Assembly: GCF_024199945.1 (NCBI RefSeq)
Contig: NZ_JANADP010000001.1
Coordinates: 3,100,001 to 3,164,000 of the forward strand
DNA from: Bradyrhizobium sp. CCGUVB4N
GTDB taxonomy: Bacteria; Pseudomonadota; Alphaproteobacteria; Rhizobiales; Xanthobacteraceae
Length of the DNA: 64,000 nucleotides
Reading direction: 5' to 3'
The stretch's first letter is position 1. The number at the start of each line of letters is the position of its first letter. Positions 47,515-56,972 of this stretch are shown here, piece by piece. Position numbers and translations under genes: made by a program. Under the pieces are notes generated by a model. That model did not search any database, had not been told where the DNA came from, and was given only the letters and a program-made list of their open reading frames with translations.

Positions 47515-50109
47515 ATGAGCATTTCCGTCCATCCCGATACCCCACAAACCAGGCCGCTGCCGCGCGCGGCGGCGGATGGCGTCGCCTCCGGCGAGGCGGG
47601 ACGGGGGATCAGGACCCGGCTGTTCACCAAATACGTCGCGTTGTTTGTGGTCGTGGTCGCCGTCGCCCTGCTGGCCAATGGCCTGTTCGAGGTCTTCTTC
47701 TATTATCGGGAGCACAAGGCCTCGCTGATCCGGGTCCAGCACGAGCAGGCCGAGGCGGCAGCCGCCAAGATCAGCCAGTTCGTCAAGGAGATCGAGAGCC
47801 AGCTCGGCTGGACCACGCAACTGCCATGGTCGGCGGGCTCGATCGAGCCGCGCCGGTTCGACGCGTTGCGGCTGCTGCGTCAGGTGCCGGCGATCACCGA
47901 ACTCGCCCAGGTCGACGCGTCCGGCAGGGAGCGGTTGCGGGTTTCGCGGCTGGCGATGGACGCGATCGACAGCGGCATCGACCTGTCGAACGACCCGAAG
48001 TTCACCGAAGCCGTCGCGCACAAGGTCTATTACGGGCCGGTCTATTTCCGCCGGGAGTCAGAGCCCTACATGACGCTGGCGCAGGCCGGAGCCCGGAAGG
48101 ATGCGGGCGTCAGCATTGCAGAGGTCAATCTCAAGCTGATCTGGGATGTCGTGTCCCAGATCAAGGTCGGCGAGCACGGGCATGCCTATGTGGTCGGCCC
48201 GGAGGGGCGACTGATCGCGCATCCCGATATCAGCCTCGTTCTGCGCAACACCGACCTGTCGGGGCTGGCGCAGGTGCGCGCTGCGCTCGCCGGCGGCGGC
48301 GTCATGCCGGACGCCTTGCAGGAAGCGACCAACATCCAGGGGCAGAAGGTTCTGACGGCGTCAGCGCCGATCGCCCCGCTCGGCTGGACCATGTTCGTCG
48401 AGCTGCCGGTCGAGGAAGCCTATGCGACGCTCTATGCCTCGCTGGAACGGTTGGCAATCGTGCTGCTCGCGGCCTCGATCTTCGCGGTGCTCGCTGGAAT
48501 ATTCCTCGCGCGCCGTATGGTCGGGCCGATCCAGGCGCTGCGCAGCGGCGCCGAACGGATCGGAGGCGGCGACTTCGCCCAGCGGATCTCGATCAAGACC
48601 GGCGACGAGCTCGAGGAACTCGCGGACCAGTTCAATCACATGGGCGAACGTCTGCAGGAATCCTATGCGGATTTGGAAAAGAAGGTCGAGGTCCGAACGG
48701 CTGAATTGAGGGAGTCGCTGGAGCAGCAGACGGCGACCTCGGAGGTGCTGCAGGTGATCAGTTCGTCTCCGGGCGAACTCGGGCCGGTGTTCGACAAATT
48801 GCTCGAGAATGCCTCGCGCGTCTGTGGCGCGAGTTTCGGGATCATGAATCTGTGGGACGGCGAAGGCTTCACCATCGCGGCTGACTACAACGTACCGCCT
48901 GCGTTCGCCGCTTCGCGACGGGATGTGGCGATCCGTCCTCATCCGGAGAGTGCGCTCGCGACCGTTGTCAGGACACATCAGGTCGTTCACGTTCACGATG
49001 TCCAAAGCACGCCTGCCTATATTGCCGGAGGGCCCAGCATCCGCGGAATCTCCGATGTGGCCGGCGCCCGCACGATCGTCGTCGTGCCGATGCTGAAGGA
49101 GAGCGAGCTGATCGGCACAATCGCGGTCTATCGCAAGGAAGTCCGTCCGTTCACCGACAAGCAGATCTCCGTCGTCGAGAATTTCACGAAGCAAGCCGTC
49201 ATCGCCATCGAGAATGCGCGGCTGCTGAACGAGTTGCGCAAGCGCACGATGGAGCTCTCGCAATCCCTCGATGAGTTGCGCGCAGCTCAAGGTCGGCTGA
49301 TCCAGACCGAGAAGCTTGCTTCGCTCGGCCAGCTCACGGCCGGCATCGCCCACGAGATCAAGAACCCGCTCAACTTCGTTAACAATTTCTCGTCGATCTC
49401 GACCGAGCTGATCGACGAGCTCAACGAGGTCCTGCAAACGGCGTCGCTCGACGGCAAAACAAAGGACGAGGTGGACGAGCTGACCGGCATGCTGCGGGGA
49501 AATCTCGAGAAAGTGGTGCAGCACGGCAAGCGCGCTGATTCCATCGTCAGGAATATGCTGCTGCACTCGCGCGAGGGCTCCGGCGAGCATCGCGCCGCCG
49601 ACATCAATACGATCGTGGAGGAGAGCCTCAATCTCGCCTATCACGGCGCGCGCGCCGAACGGCCGTCGTTCAACGTGACGCTCCAGCGCGACCTCGATCC
49701 GACCGCCGGGATGGCCGACGTCTATCCGCAGGAAATCACCCGCGTCTTCCTCAATCTGATCTCGAACGGCTTCTATGCCGCGACCAAGCGCAAGGAAAGC
49801 AGTGCCGATGGATTCGAGCCGACGCTGAGCGCCGCGACGAAGAATCTCGGCGGCAAGGTCGAGATCCGGATCCGCGACAACGGCACGGGCATTCCGCAGG
49901 ACGTGAAGGAGAAAATGTTCAATCCCTTCTTCACCACCAAGCCGGCCGGTGAGGGCACCGGGCTTGGTCTGTCCATGAGCCATGACATCGTCGTGAAACA
50001 GCACGGCGGCACGATCGACGTGACCACCGAGCCCGGTGTATTCACCGAATTCATCATCACCCTGCCACGCGTCATGTCGGCAGGCAGTACTTCCGGAGGC
50101 AAGACGTGA
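47515..50109 (+). CDS. Sensor histidine kinase (Cache-HAMP-GAF-HisKA-HATPase)
   Basis: An 864-residue membrane kinase. Two membrane spans (about residues 40-62 and 315-335) flank a Cache-like extracytoplasmic sensor; FLARRMVGPIQALRSGAERI opens a HAMP domain, then a GAF domain (about 425-580). H613 in GIAHEIKNPLNF is the phospho-acceptor; the ATPase has NLISNGFYAA (N box), DNGTGIP (G1), FFTTKPAGEGTGLGLS (F/G2). It should phosphorylate the receivers encoded next. Its stop overlaps the following GTG start. GGGGCA precedes the ATG. Confidence 0.92.
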   Translation: MSISVHPDTPQTRPLPRAAADGVASGEAGRGIRTRLFTKYVALFVVVVAVALLANGLFEVFFYYREHKASLIRVQHEQAEAAAAKISQFVKEIESQLGWTTQLPWSAGSIEPRRFDALRLLRQVPAITELAQVDASGRERLRVSRLAMDAIDSGIDLSNDPKFTEAVAHKVYYGPVYFRRESEPYMTLAQAGARKDAGVSIAEVNLKLIWDVVSQIKVGEHGHAYVVGPEGRLIAHPDISLVLRNTDLSGLAQVRAALAGGGVMPDALQEATNIQGQKVLTASAPIAPLGWTMFVELPVEEAYATLYASLERLAIVLLAASIFAVLAGIFLARRMVGPIQALRSGAERIGGGDFAQRISIKTGDELEELADQFNHMGERLQESYADLEKKVEVRTAELRESLEQQTATSEVLQVISSSPGELGPVFDKLLENASRVCGASFGIMNLWDGEGFTIAADYNVPPAFAASRRDVAIRPHPESALATVVRTHQVVHVHDVQSTPAYIAGGPSIRGISDVAGARTIVVVPMLKESELIGTIAVYRKEVRPFTDKQISVVENFTKQAVIAIENARLLNELRKRTMELSQSLDELRAAQGRLIQTEKLASLGQLTAGIAHEIKNPLNFVNNFSSISTELIDELNEVLQTASLDGKTKDEVDELTGMLRGNLEKVVQHGKRADSIVRNMLLHSREGSGEHRAADINTIVEESLNLAYHGARAERPSFNVTLQRDLDPTAGMADVYPQEITRVFLNLISNGFYAATKRKESSADGFEPTLSAATKNLGGKVEIRIRDNGTGIPQDVKEKMFNPFFTTKPAGEGTGLGLSMSHDIVVKQHGGTIDVTTEPGVFTEFIITLPRVMSAGSTSGGKT

Positions 50110-50495
50110 ACGTTTACATCCTGGTCGTCGATGACGAGCCCGATGTCGAGGCGCTGTTCCGGCAGCAATTCCGGCGCGACCTGCGCGCCGGCCGTTTCCA
50201 GATGGAATTCGCGCCCTCGGCGCCCGATGCGCTGAAGCTCGCGGCCGAGGTTCGCGACCCCTCGTTGATCCTGATCCTGTCCGATATCAACATGCCCGGC
50301 ATGAGCGGGCTCGACATGCTGCCCAAAGTGCGCGCCGAGCATCCGAATGTTCCGGTCATCATGATCACGGCGTACGGCGATGCCGAGACGCGCCGCAAGG
50401 CGATCGAGCGCGGCGCCACCGGGCTCCTCACCAAGCCGATCGATTTTGCGTTGCTGCGGCAGCAGATCGACACAAGGCTCGAGCAGGCGGCATGA
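50106..50495 (+). CDS. Single-domain response regulator
   Basis: A 129-residue CheY-like receiver. The acidic pair is in VVDDEPD, the phosphorylation site is D60 in ILSDINMPGMSG, and the conserved Thr and Lys are in MITAYGD and LLTKPID. There is no output domain, so it acts by protein contact or as a phosphate shuttle between the kinase and the next regulator. The GTG start overlaps the kinase stop, and its stop overlaps the next ATG. Confidence 0.9.
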   Translation: MNVYILVVDDEPDVEALFRQQFRRDLRAGRFQMEFAPSAPDALKLAAEVRDPSLILILSDINMPGMSGLDMLPKVRAEHPNVPVIMITAYGDAETRRKAIERGATGLLTKPIDFALLRQQIDTRLEQAA

Positions 50496-51742
50496 CTCCG
50501 ACCATCCTCTTCGTCGACGACGAGCCCGACCTCGAGGCGCTGATCCTGCAAAAATTCCGCAGGAAGATTCGCGACGGGCTTGTCGCCATCATGTTCGCGC
50601 GCGACGGCCTGGAGGCGCTGGAGTCGCTCGAGCAGAATCCCCAAGTCGATATGGTGGTCTCCGACATCAACATGCCCCGGATGGACGGGCTGTCGCTGCT
50701 GCAGAAGCTGCAGGAAGCCGAGGAGAAGAAGTCGACCATCATCGTGTCGGCCTACGGCGACATGAGCAACATCCGCACCGCCATGAACCGTGGCGCGTTC
50801 GATTTCCTGACCAAGCCGATCGACTTCGCCGACCTCGAGACCACGATCGACAAGACCCTGCGTCACATCGAGATGTTGCGCGAGGTGAGGCGCCGCCAGG
50901 CGGAGGCCGAGCGGGCTCATGCCGCATTGTCGCGCCATTTCTCGCCGGAGCTTGCCAAGCGTCTGGCGGCCGGCGGCGAGGGTGAGGGGATCGCGGTGCA
51001 GTGGCGCGATGTCGCGACCATTTTCACCGATATCACCGGCTTCACCTCGCTGGTCGAGACCGCGCCGCCCGAGACGTTGGGCGCGCTCCTCAACGAGTAT
51101 GTCGGCGGGATGACCGAGGTGGTCTTCTCGCATGACGGGACGGTCGCAAAAATCATCGGCGACGCGATCCAGGTGCTGTTCAATGCGCCCGGCGATCAGC
51201 CGGACTACGCGACGCGTGCCGTTGCCTGCGCCCATGATCTCGATGCCTGGGCGCAGGATTTTTGCGCACGGCAGGGCGCAAAGGGCGTGAACTTCGGCAC
51301 CACCCGCATCGGCATTCACGCCGGCTCCGCGCTGGTCGGCAATTTCGGCGGCAATCGCTTCTTCGATTACACCGCGTATGGGGACACGATCAACATTGCG
51401 GCGCGGCTGGAAGCTGCGAACAAGCAGCTTGGTACCCGCATCTGTGTCAGCTCCAGTGTCGCGGAGGCCGCCGAGAATTTTCAGGGGCGTCCCGTCGGCG
51501 ATCTGATGCTGCGCGGGCGCAGCGAGCCGCTGCGCGCGTTTGAGCCACTGCAGCGTGAAAGGTTCGAGGCGCCCGGGACGGCCCAGTATTCCGAGGCCTT
51601 TGCCAGGATGGAAGCCGGTGACGCCACGGCCATGCCGGCCTTTGCCGCGCTGGTCGGTGCGCACGCCGATGATCCTCTCGCCGGATTTCACCTGAGGCGC
51701 CTGCTCAACGGCGGCAAGGGCGTCCGCATTCAATTGGATTAG
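50492..51742 (+). CDS. Response regulator with class III adenylate cyclase output
   Basis: A 416-residue protein. The receiver spans residues 1-125 (VDDEPD; phospho-acceptor D58 in VVSDINMPRMDG; FLTKPID), joined by a coiled-coil-like linker rich in Arg/Glu/Ala (EVRRRQAEAERAHAALSRHF) to a cyclase domain with metal aspartates in TIFTDITGFTSL and IIGDAIQVLF and the DYTAYGDTINIAARLE segment. It should convert a phosphorelay signal into cAMP. It overlaps the previous gene by 4 bases. The last 50 residues are unassigned. Confidence 0.9.
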   Translation: MTPTILFVDDEPDLEALILQKFRRKIRDGLVAIMFARDGLEALESLEQNPQVDMVVSDINMPRMDGLSLLQKLQEAEEKKSTIIVSAYGDMSNIRTAMNRGAFDFLTKPIDFADLETTIDKTLRHIEMLREVRRRQAEAERAHAALSRHFSPELAKRLAAGGEGEGIAVQWRDVATIFTDITGFTSLVETAPPETLGALLNEYVGGMTEVVFSHDGTVAKIIGDAIQVLFNAPGDQPDYATRAVACAHDLDAWAQDFCARQGAKGVNFGTTRIGIHAGSALVGNFGGNRFFDYTAYGDTINIAARLEAANKQLGTRICVSSSVAEAAENFQGRPVGDLMLRGRSEPLRAFEPLQRERFEAPGTAQYSEAFARMEAGDATAMPAFAALVGAHADDPLAGFHLRRLLNGGKGVRIQLD

Positions 51743-51751
51743 GAGGCCATC

Positions 51752-52498
51752 ATGATTCGTGAATTCTCCGCCGGCAACTATCGGTTCATTCCCTCCGTGT
51801 TCCAGTATTCGGCTGGTGCGGCCGCCGACGATAGCTATGAGATCGAGCGCGTCCGGTTCGATCGCCTCGTGCCCCTGGCCGAGGGGTTTGCGCTTGCGGC
51901 AAAGTTCATTCAGGAGGCGGGGCGGCCGTTGACGGCCTTCTGTGCCTGCGAGCTGCGCTCGCCGGCTGCCTTCAGCGAGGAGGGGTTTCGCGCGTTCAAC
52001 CTGCATTACGTCAAGACGCTCTCGGAGTGGGGCATCTTCGACGGCACCACCAATCCGGTGGCGCGCAGCAACGTCTGTCCGGAACTCGATCCTCCAGCCG
52101 AGCCGTCGTTCTACGCGTTCTCCTTCACGCGCCCGACAAACTCCAAAGCGCCGTCCTTCGTCATTGCCGGCGGCGCCGAGGCGCGCGAGGGCAGCGGCAC
52201 CTATGTCGAGCGCACGGTCCGCTACCGCGACCTCAGTCCGGAGGGTTTGCGCGAGAAGGTCCGGTTCACCACGACGTCCCAGATGGAGAACCGGATGACA
52301 GCGTTCGGATTCGGCTGGAAGGACACCACCGGCGTGCAGGCCTATTCCGTGCACGACTTCCATCACGCGCTGGTCGACGAGCTGGTTCGGCGTGGTGCGC
52401 TACGCTCGGGCCTCACCTGGCATTTCGCGCGGCCGCCGGTGGTCGACCTCGAATACGAGATGGATTGCCGCCGCGTGATGCGGGAGAGCGTCATTTAG
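51752..52498 (+). CDS. CnbZ-like protein (2-aminomuconate-type deaminase family, RidA-like)
   Basis: A 248-residue cytoplasmic protein resembling 2-amino-5-chloromuconate deaminase CnbZ: GNYRFIPSVFQYSAG, RPLTAFCACELRSPAAF, NPVARSNVCPELDPPAEPSF and GLTWHFARPPVVDLEYEMDC are family blocks. The name comes from recalled family resemblance, not from a search. It lies 9 bases after the cyclase regulator, so it belongs to the signalling operon or is its target. TAGGAGG precedes the ATG. Its end overlaps the end of the convergent permease gene by 4 bases. Actual substrate unknown. Confidence 0.65.
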   Translation: MIREFSAGNYRFIPSVFQYSAGAAADDSYEIERVRFDRLVPLAEGFALAAKFIQEAGRPLTAFCACELRSPAAFSEEGFRAFNLHYVKTLSEWGIFDGTTNPVARSNVCPELDPPAEPSFYAFSFTRPTNSKAPSFVIAGGAEAREGSGTYVERTVRYRDLSPEGLREKVRFTTTSQMENRMTAFGFGWKDTTGVQAYSVHDFHHALVDELVRRGALRSGLTWHFARPPVVDLEYEMDCRRVMRESVI

Positions 52499-53379
52499 CG
52501 CTGGCGCGGGTCGAGCGCGTCGCGCAGGCCGTCGCCGAGCAGGTTCAGCGACAGCACCACGAGGAAGATCGCCAGCCCCGGCCAGATCGCCATCCAGGGC
52601 GCCTGGGTCAGGAAGCGTTGTGCCGCGTTGAGCATGCTGCCCCAGGATGGCGCCGGTGGCTGCTGGCCGAGACCGAGGAACGACAGCGCCGCTTCGGCGA
52701 TGATCGCGGCCGCGATCGAGAGCGTCGCCTGAACCAGCAGTGCGGGCAGGATGTTCGGCAGGATGTGCGAGACGGCGATGCGCCAGGACGGGTTGCCGAG
52801 TGCACGCGCCGCTTCGACATAGTCCTCGGCCTTGACGCTCAGCACCTGGCCGCGGGTCAGGCGGACAAAGATGGGCGTCGCCGAGATGCCGATCGCGATC
52901 ATGGCGTTGCCAAGGCTGGGACCGAGGAACGCCGCCAGCGCAATCGCCAGGATCAGGAACGGGCAGGCCAGCATCGCGTCGGTGATCCGGCTGATCAGCG
53001 CATCGACGAAGCCACCGCGATAGCCGGCGACGAGACCAAGCGGCACGCCGATGCCGAGCGCGATCGCGACCGAGATCAGGCCGGCCAGCAGCGAGGCGCG
53101 CGCGCCGTAGACGACGCGGCTGAGGATATCGCGGCCGAGCTCGTCGGTGCCGAACCAGTGCGCCATCGTGGGCGGCTTGCGCACCAGGCTCCAGCTCGTT
53201 GCGACGGGATCGTAGGGCACGATCAGAGGCGCCAGCAACGCGAGCAGGATGAAGATGACGAGGACCACGAGGCCCGCGACCGCCGCCTTGCGCTTGAACA
53301 GGCGGCGCCGTGCGCGACGTGCCGGGCTGTCCAGCTCGTCGGCTTGCGCAAGGGGGCCGGACAGGGCGGCGTCGGTCAT
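52495..53379 (-). CDS. Peptide ABC transporter permease, DppC type (system 1)
   Basis: A 294-residue permease with about six spans. The region EDYVEAARALGNPSWRIAVSHILPNILPALL is the ATPase-docking loop of the dipeptide/oligopeptide family, and FGTDELGRDILSRVVYG is the DppC family motif. The N-terminus has a cytosolic basic stretch (RRARRRLFKRK). It is the last gene of a minus-strand operon starting beyond the window end, 3 bases after the DppB-type gene. Confidence 0.92.
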   Translation of the reverse strand: MTDAALSGPLAQADELDSPARRARRRLFKRKAAVAGLVVLVIFILLALLAPLIVPYDPVATSWSLVRKPPTMAHWFGTDELGRDILSRVVYGARASLLAGLISVAIALGIGVPLGLVAGYRGGFVDALISRITDAMLACPFLILAIALAAFLGPSLGNAMIAIGISATPIFVRLTRGQVLSVKAEDYVEAARALGNPSWRIAVSHILPNILPALLVQATLSIAAAIIAEAALSFLGLGQQPPAPSWGSMLNAAQRFLTQAPWMAIWPGLAIFLVVLSLNLLGDGLRDALDPRQR

Positions 53380-53382
53380 GGC

Positions 53383-54324
53383 CTAGCCCCTCAGCCGCGG
53401 ATTGACGAGGATATAGGCGACATCGGCAACCAGATTGAGCGTGATGTAGACCGTGGCGGTCACCAGCACCACGCCCTGCACGACGGCATAGTCGCGGTTG
53501 AACACCGCGTCCACGATCAGCTTGCCGAAGCCGGGAATGGAGAAGATCTGTTCGGTCAGCACGGCGCCGGACAGCAGCGTACCGAGCTCGAGCGCGCCGA
53601 GCGTGATGATCGGTGTCAGCGCGTTGCGCATGGCATGTTTCAGGATCACGGAGCGCTCGGAGAGACCCTTCGCGCGCGCTGTACGGACGTAATCGCTTTC
53701 CAGCACCTGGAGCATGGCGCTGCGGGTATGGCGCATCAGGACCGCGGCAATCGCGTTGCCGAGCACGAAGGCGGGCATGATCGTGGCAGCCAGGCTCGCA
53801 CGCCAGTTCTCGGTCAGCGGCACATAGCCCGAGGCCGGCAGCCAGCCGAGCTCGATCGAGAACAGGAAGATCAGCATGATGCCGAGCCAGAAGTTCGGCG
53901 TCGAGATGCCCCACAGAGCGAAGAAATTGGCGCCGTAATCCCAGGCCGTTCCCTTCTTCACGGCGGCGACGATCCCGGCGGGAATGCCGATCAGGAAGGC
54001 GATGATGATCGCCATCGAGCCGAGCTGCAGCGTCACCGGCAGCTTTTGCGCAATCAGCTCGCGCACCGGCATCTTGTTGCGCAGGGATTCGCCGAAATCG
54101 CCTGATAGCACGCCCTTCATCCAGTAGGCGTACTGCACGGGGACCGGCTGATCGAGCCGGTATTGGTGGCGGATCTGTTCGATCACGGCCGGATCGCGCT
54201 CTTCGCCCGCCATCACCAGTGCGGGATCGCCCGGCAGCAATTGCTGCAGCGAGAAGATCAGCACCGACACGAAGAACAATGTCGGTACGATCTGCGCAAG
54301 CCGGCGGGCGAGAAAGTTCAGCAT
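53383..54324 (-). CDS. Peptide ABC transporter permease, DppB type (system 1)
   Basis: A 313-residue permease beginning MLNFLARRLAQIVPTLFFVSVLIF, as DppB proteins do. The coupling loop is SDYVRTARAKGLSERSVILKHAMRNALTPIIT, and LLSGAVLTEQIFSIPGFGKL follows. It pairs with the DppC-type subunit to form the channel for peptides bound by the protein at 54335. It starts 10 bases after that gene. Confidence 0.92.
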   Translation of the reverse strand: MLNFLARRLAQIVPTLFFVSVLIFSLQQLLPGDPALVMAGEERDPAVIEQIRHQYRLDQPVPVQYAYWMKGVLSGDFGESLRNKMPVRELIAQKLPVTLQLGSMAIIIAFLIGIPAGIVAAVKKGTAWDYGANFFALWGISTPNFWLGIMLIFLFSIELGWLPASGYVPLTENWRASLAATIMPAFVLGNAIAAVLMRHTRSAMLQVLESDYVRTARAKGLSERSVILKHAMRNALTPIITLGALELGTLLSGAVLTEQIFSIPGFGKLIVDAVFNRDYAVVQGVVLVTATVYITLNLVADVAYILVNPRLRG

Positions 54325-54334
54325 CGTTGCCGCG

Positions 54335-55843
54335 TCACTTCAGCTTGAGGCCGACGACGCGCACGAGGCCGTCGGGCATCTGCTTGTAGCCCTCGAGCTT
54401 GGTGGTGTGCGCGATGATGATGCGGCGGTGGTAGAGGTAGAGGATCGGCTCCTCGTCCTGGGCCAGCTTGGCCAGCACTTCATAGCTCGCCTTGCGCTTG
54501 TCGAGGTCGGTCACGAGCCGCGCGTCTTCCAGCGCCTTGTCGGCCTGCGGATTGTTCCAGTCGCCGTAGTTCTGCGGCGCGCCGCTGTGCAGGAAGACAA
54601 AGGTGTTGCCATCAGGATCGACGCGGCCGCTCCAGGCGAGCATGAAGGCCTGGTAATCGCCGGATTCGGCCTGCTTGAGCCCGGTTGCGAATTCGGTGAC
54701 GCGGATCTTCATGTCGAAGCCGGCTTCCGCGGCCATCGACTGGATGACCTGCGCCGGTGTCTCCGTCTCCGCGCCCTTCGGCACCAGGAAGTCGACGCTG
54801 ACCGGCGGCGTCACGCCGGCTTCCTTCAAGAGCGCCTTGGCCTTCTCCAAATTGCGGGGGCGGACCGGCAAGCCCTTTTGGTAATAGGGATGATCGGGAT
54901 TGACCCATTGATTGCCGACCTGGAACTCGCCGTTGAACACGACCTGGTTGATCGCCTCGCGATCGATGGCAAGGTCGAGGGCCTGCCGTACCTTGGCGGA
55001 CTGGCTCAGCGGTCCCTTGGCCTTGTCCTTGCCGATGTTGAGCGTGATGCCCTGATAGCCGAGCTCGATGGCGGTGGCGACCTTCAGCCGTGAATCGGCG
55101 CGCACCTCCTTGAGGTCGGTGGCGAGCACGCGCTCGATCAGATCGAGGCCGCCGGATTTCAAATTCGCAAGCCGCACGGTGGCGTCGACGATGGGCTGGA
55201 ACACGATCTTGTCGATGAAGACGTTGTCCTTGTTCCAGTAGTCCGCGAACTTCTCGAACACGATGCGGTCCTGCTGCACGCGCTCGACGAATTTGTAGGG
55301 GCCGGCGCAGACCGGGTGCAGGCCGAACTTGTCACCGGCTGCCTTTGCCGCCTTCGGCGACATCATCATGCCGGCGCGATCCGTGAGCTGGGCTAGCAGC
55401 GGCGAGAACGGCGATTTCAGCACCAGCTTGACGGTGAGGGGATCGACGACATCGATGTGGTCGACCGAGGCAAGCTCCGGCTTGCGGAACGAGCCGGGGA
55501 GGGTCAGATGGCGCTCCAGCGAGAATTTGGCGGCCTCCGCGTCGAACGGCTCGCCGTCGTGGAATTTCACGCCGGGACGCAGCTTGATGACGAGCGCCTT
55601 GCCGTCGTCGGCGGTCTCGCTCGACAGCGCGAGCTGGGGCACAATGTTGAGCTTCTCGTCGATGTCGAACAGCTTGTCGCAGAATGCCGCGAACACGATG
55701 CGGCCGACATAGGTGCGCGCCATCGAGGGATCGAGGATATCCGGGTCCTCGGCAAGGCCGATGCGCAACGTGGTCTGCGCCTGGGCGGCACCAAGCGACA
55801 GCAGGAACGCAGCCGCGGTTGCGGCCAAGCGAAACATCTTCAT
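54335..55843 (-). CDS. Peptide ABC transporter substrate-binding protein (SBP_bac_5), system 1
   Basis: A 502-residue protein with a signal peptide (MKMFRLAATAAAFLLSLGAAQA). The mature part is of the DppA/OppA/NikA type: LRIGLAEDPDILDPSMARTY, KLRPGVKFHDGEPFDAEAAKFSLERHL, and KVRQALDLAIDREAINQVVF. It presents peptides or glutathione-like ligands to the DppBC channel. GGGGA lies about 9 bases before the ATG at 55843. It is the only binding protein visible for the two transporters. Confidence 0.9.
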   Translation of the reverse strand: MKMFRLAATAAAFLLSLGAAQAQTTLRIGLAEDPDILDPSMARTYVGRIVFAAFCDKLFDIDEKLNIVPQLALSSETADDGKALVIKLRPGVKFHDGEPFDAEAAKFSLERHLTLPGSFRKPELASVDHIDVVDPLTVKLVLKSPFSPLLAQLTDRAGMMMSPKAAKAAGDKFGLHPVCAGPYKFVERVQQDRIVFEKFADYWNKDNVFIDKIVFQPIVDATVRLANLKSGGLDLIERVLATDLKEVRADSRLKVATAIELGYQGITLNIGKDKAKGPLSQSAKVRQALDLAIDREAINQVVFNGEFQVGNQWVNPDHPYYQKGLPVRPRNLEKAKALLKEAGVTPPVSVDFLVPKGAETETPAQVIQSMAAEAGFDMKIRVTEFATGLKQAESGDYQAFMLAWSGRVDPDGNTFVFLHSGAPQNYGDWNNPQADKALEDARLVTDLDKRKASYEVLAKLAQDEEPILYLYHRRIIIAHTTKLEGYKQMPDGLVRVVGLKLK

Positions 55844-55865
55844 CGGACAGTCCCCATTGCTTCGG

Positions 55866-56972
55866 CTACGGCGTTGTAGGCCTTGCACTCTGTATACCAA
55901 CCCCGACCGGGCTTGCGCCTTCCGTCTTTCGGCTGAAGGCTGCGACTAATTTTGCCAGTTCCGGCGTGAAGCCGCCCGCGGTGGGCAGGATGCTGTCGGC
56001 CGGAGGTAACTCGCTGGCGCGATGGCAGGCGGTGGCGTGGCCTGCCTCGTCGGCCACCAGCGCCGGCGCTTCGGTACGGCAGCGGTCGATCACGAAGGGG
56101 CAGCGGGTGTGGAAGCGACAGCCGGCCGGCGGATTGAGCGCGCTCGGGATCTCGCCTTGCAGCACGACCTTGGCCCGCCTCGCGCGAGGTTGCGGCAGCG
56201 GGATCGCGGACAACAGGGCGCGGCTGTACGGATGGCGTGGCTCGGCGAACAACGCGTCCGCATCGGCCTCTTCGACGATGCCGCCGAGATTCATCACCGC
56301 GACGCGGTCGGCGATGTGCTTGACCACCGCGAGATCATGCGAAACGAAGATATAGGCCAGACCAAGCCGGTCCTGCAGCTCGCGCAGCAGATTCAAGATC
56401 TGCGAGCGGATCGAGACGTCGAGCGCCGAGACCGGCTCGTCGCAGATGATCAGCTTCGGCTCGACCGCGAGCGCGCGGGCGATCGCGATGCGCTGGCGTT
56501 GGCCGCCGGAGAATTCGTGCGGATAGCGCCGGGCCAGCCGCGGCTCCAGCCCGACCAGCCGCAAGATTTCCGCGACGCGCTCGCGCCGCTGCTCCGGCGG
56601 CACGAGATCGTGCAGCGCGAGCGGCTCGGTCAGGATCTGGCCGACCGTCATGCGCGGGTTGAGCGAGGCGTAGGGGTCCTGAAAGATGATCTGCGCTTCG
56701 CGGCGGAATTTGCGGAGCGCATCGGCATCGAGCGAGAGCAGGTCGCGACCGTCGAACCGCACGCCGCCCGCATCGGGCTCGATCAGCCGCAGCACCAGGC
56801 GGCTGACGGTGGATTTGCCGCAACCGGATTCACCGACCAAAGCAAGGGTCTTGCCTGCTTCGAGCGTGAAGCTGACCCCATCGACCGCTTTGACATGGGC
56901 CAGCGCCCGGCCGAACAGCGACCGCTGGGCGACGAAATGCTTGACCAGGCCGTTGACCTCGAGGAGCGCCAT
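55866..56972 (-). CDS. Peptide ABC transporter ATP-binding protein, DppF type (system 1)
   Basis: A 368-residue ATPase: Walker [11 protein letters not shown]-loop [15 protein letters not shown], signature FSGGQRQR, Walker [13 protein letters not shown]. The C-terminal oligopeptide-transporter extension contains the cysteine motif [14 protein letters not shown]...C, a probable metal site, then a 40-residue tail longer than usual. The ATG at 56972 overlaps the TGA of the previous gene by one base. Confidence 0.9.
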   Translation of the reverse strand: MALLEVNGLVKHFVAQRSLFGRALAHVKAVDGVSFTLEAGKTLALVGESGCGKSTVSRLVLRLIEPDAGGVRFDGRDLLSLDADALRKFRREAQIIFQDPYASLNPRMTVGQILTEPLALHDLVPPEQRRERVAEILRLVGLEPRLARRYPHEFSGGQRQRIAIARALAVEPKLIICDEPVSALDVSIRSQILNLLRELQDRLGLAYIFVSHDLAVVKHIADRVAVMNLGGIVEEADADALFAEPRHPYSRALLSAIPLPQPRARRAKVVLQGEIPSALNPPAGCRFHTRCPFVIDRCRTEAPALVADEAGHATACHRASELPPADSILPTAGGFTPELAKLVAAFSRKTEGASPVGVGIQSARPTTP

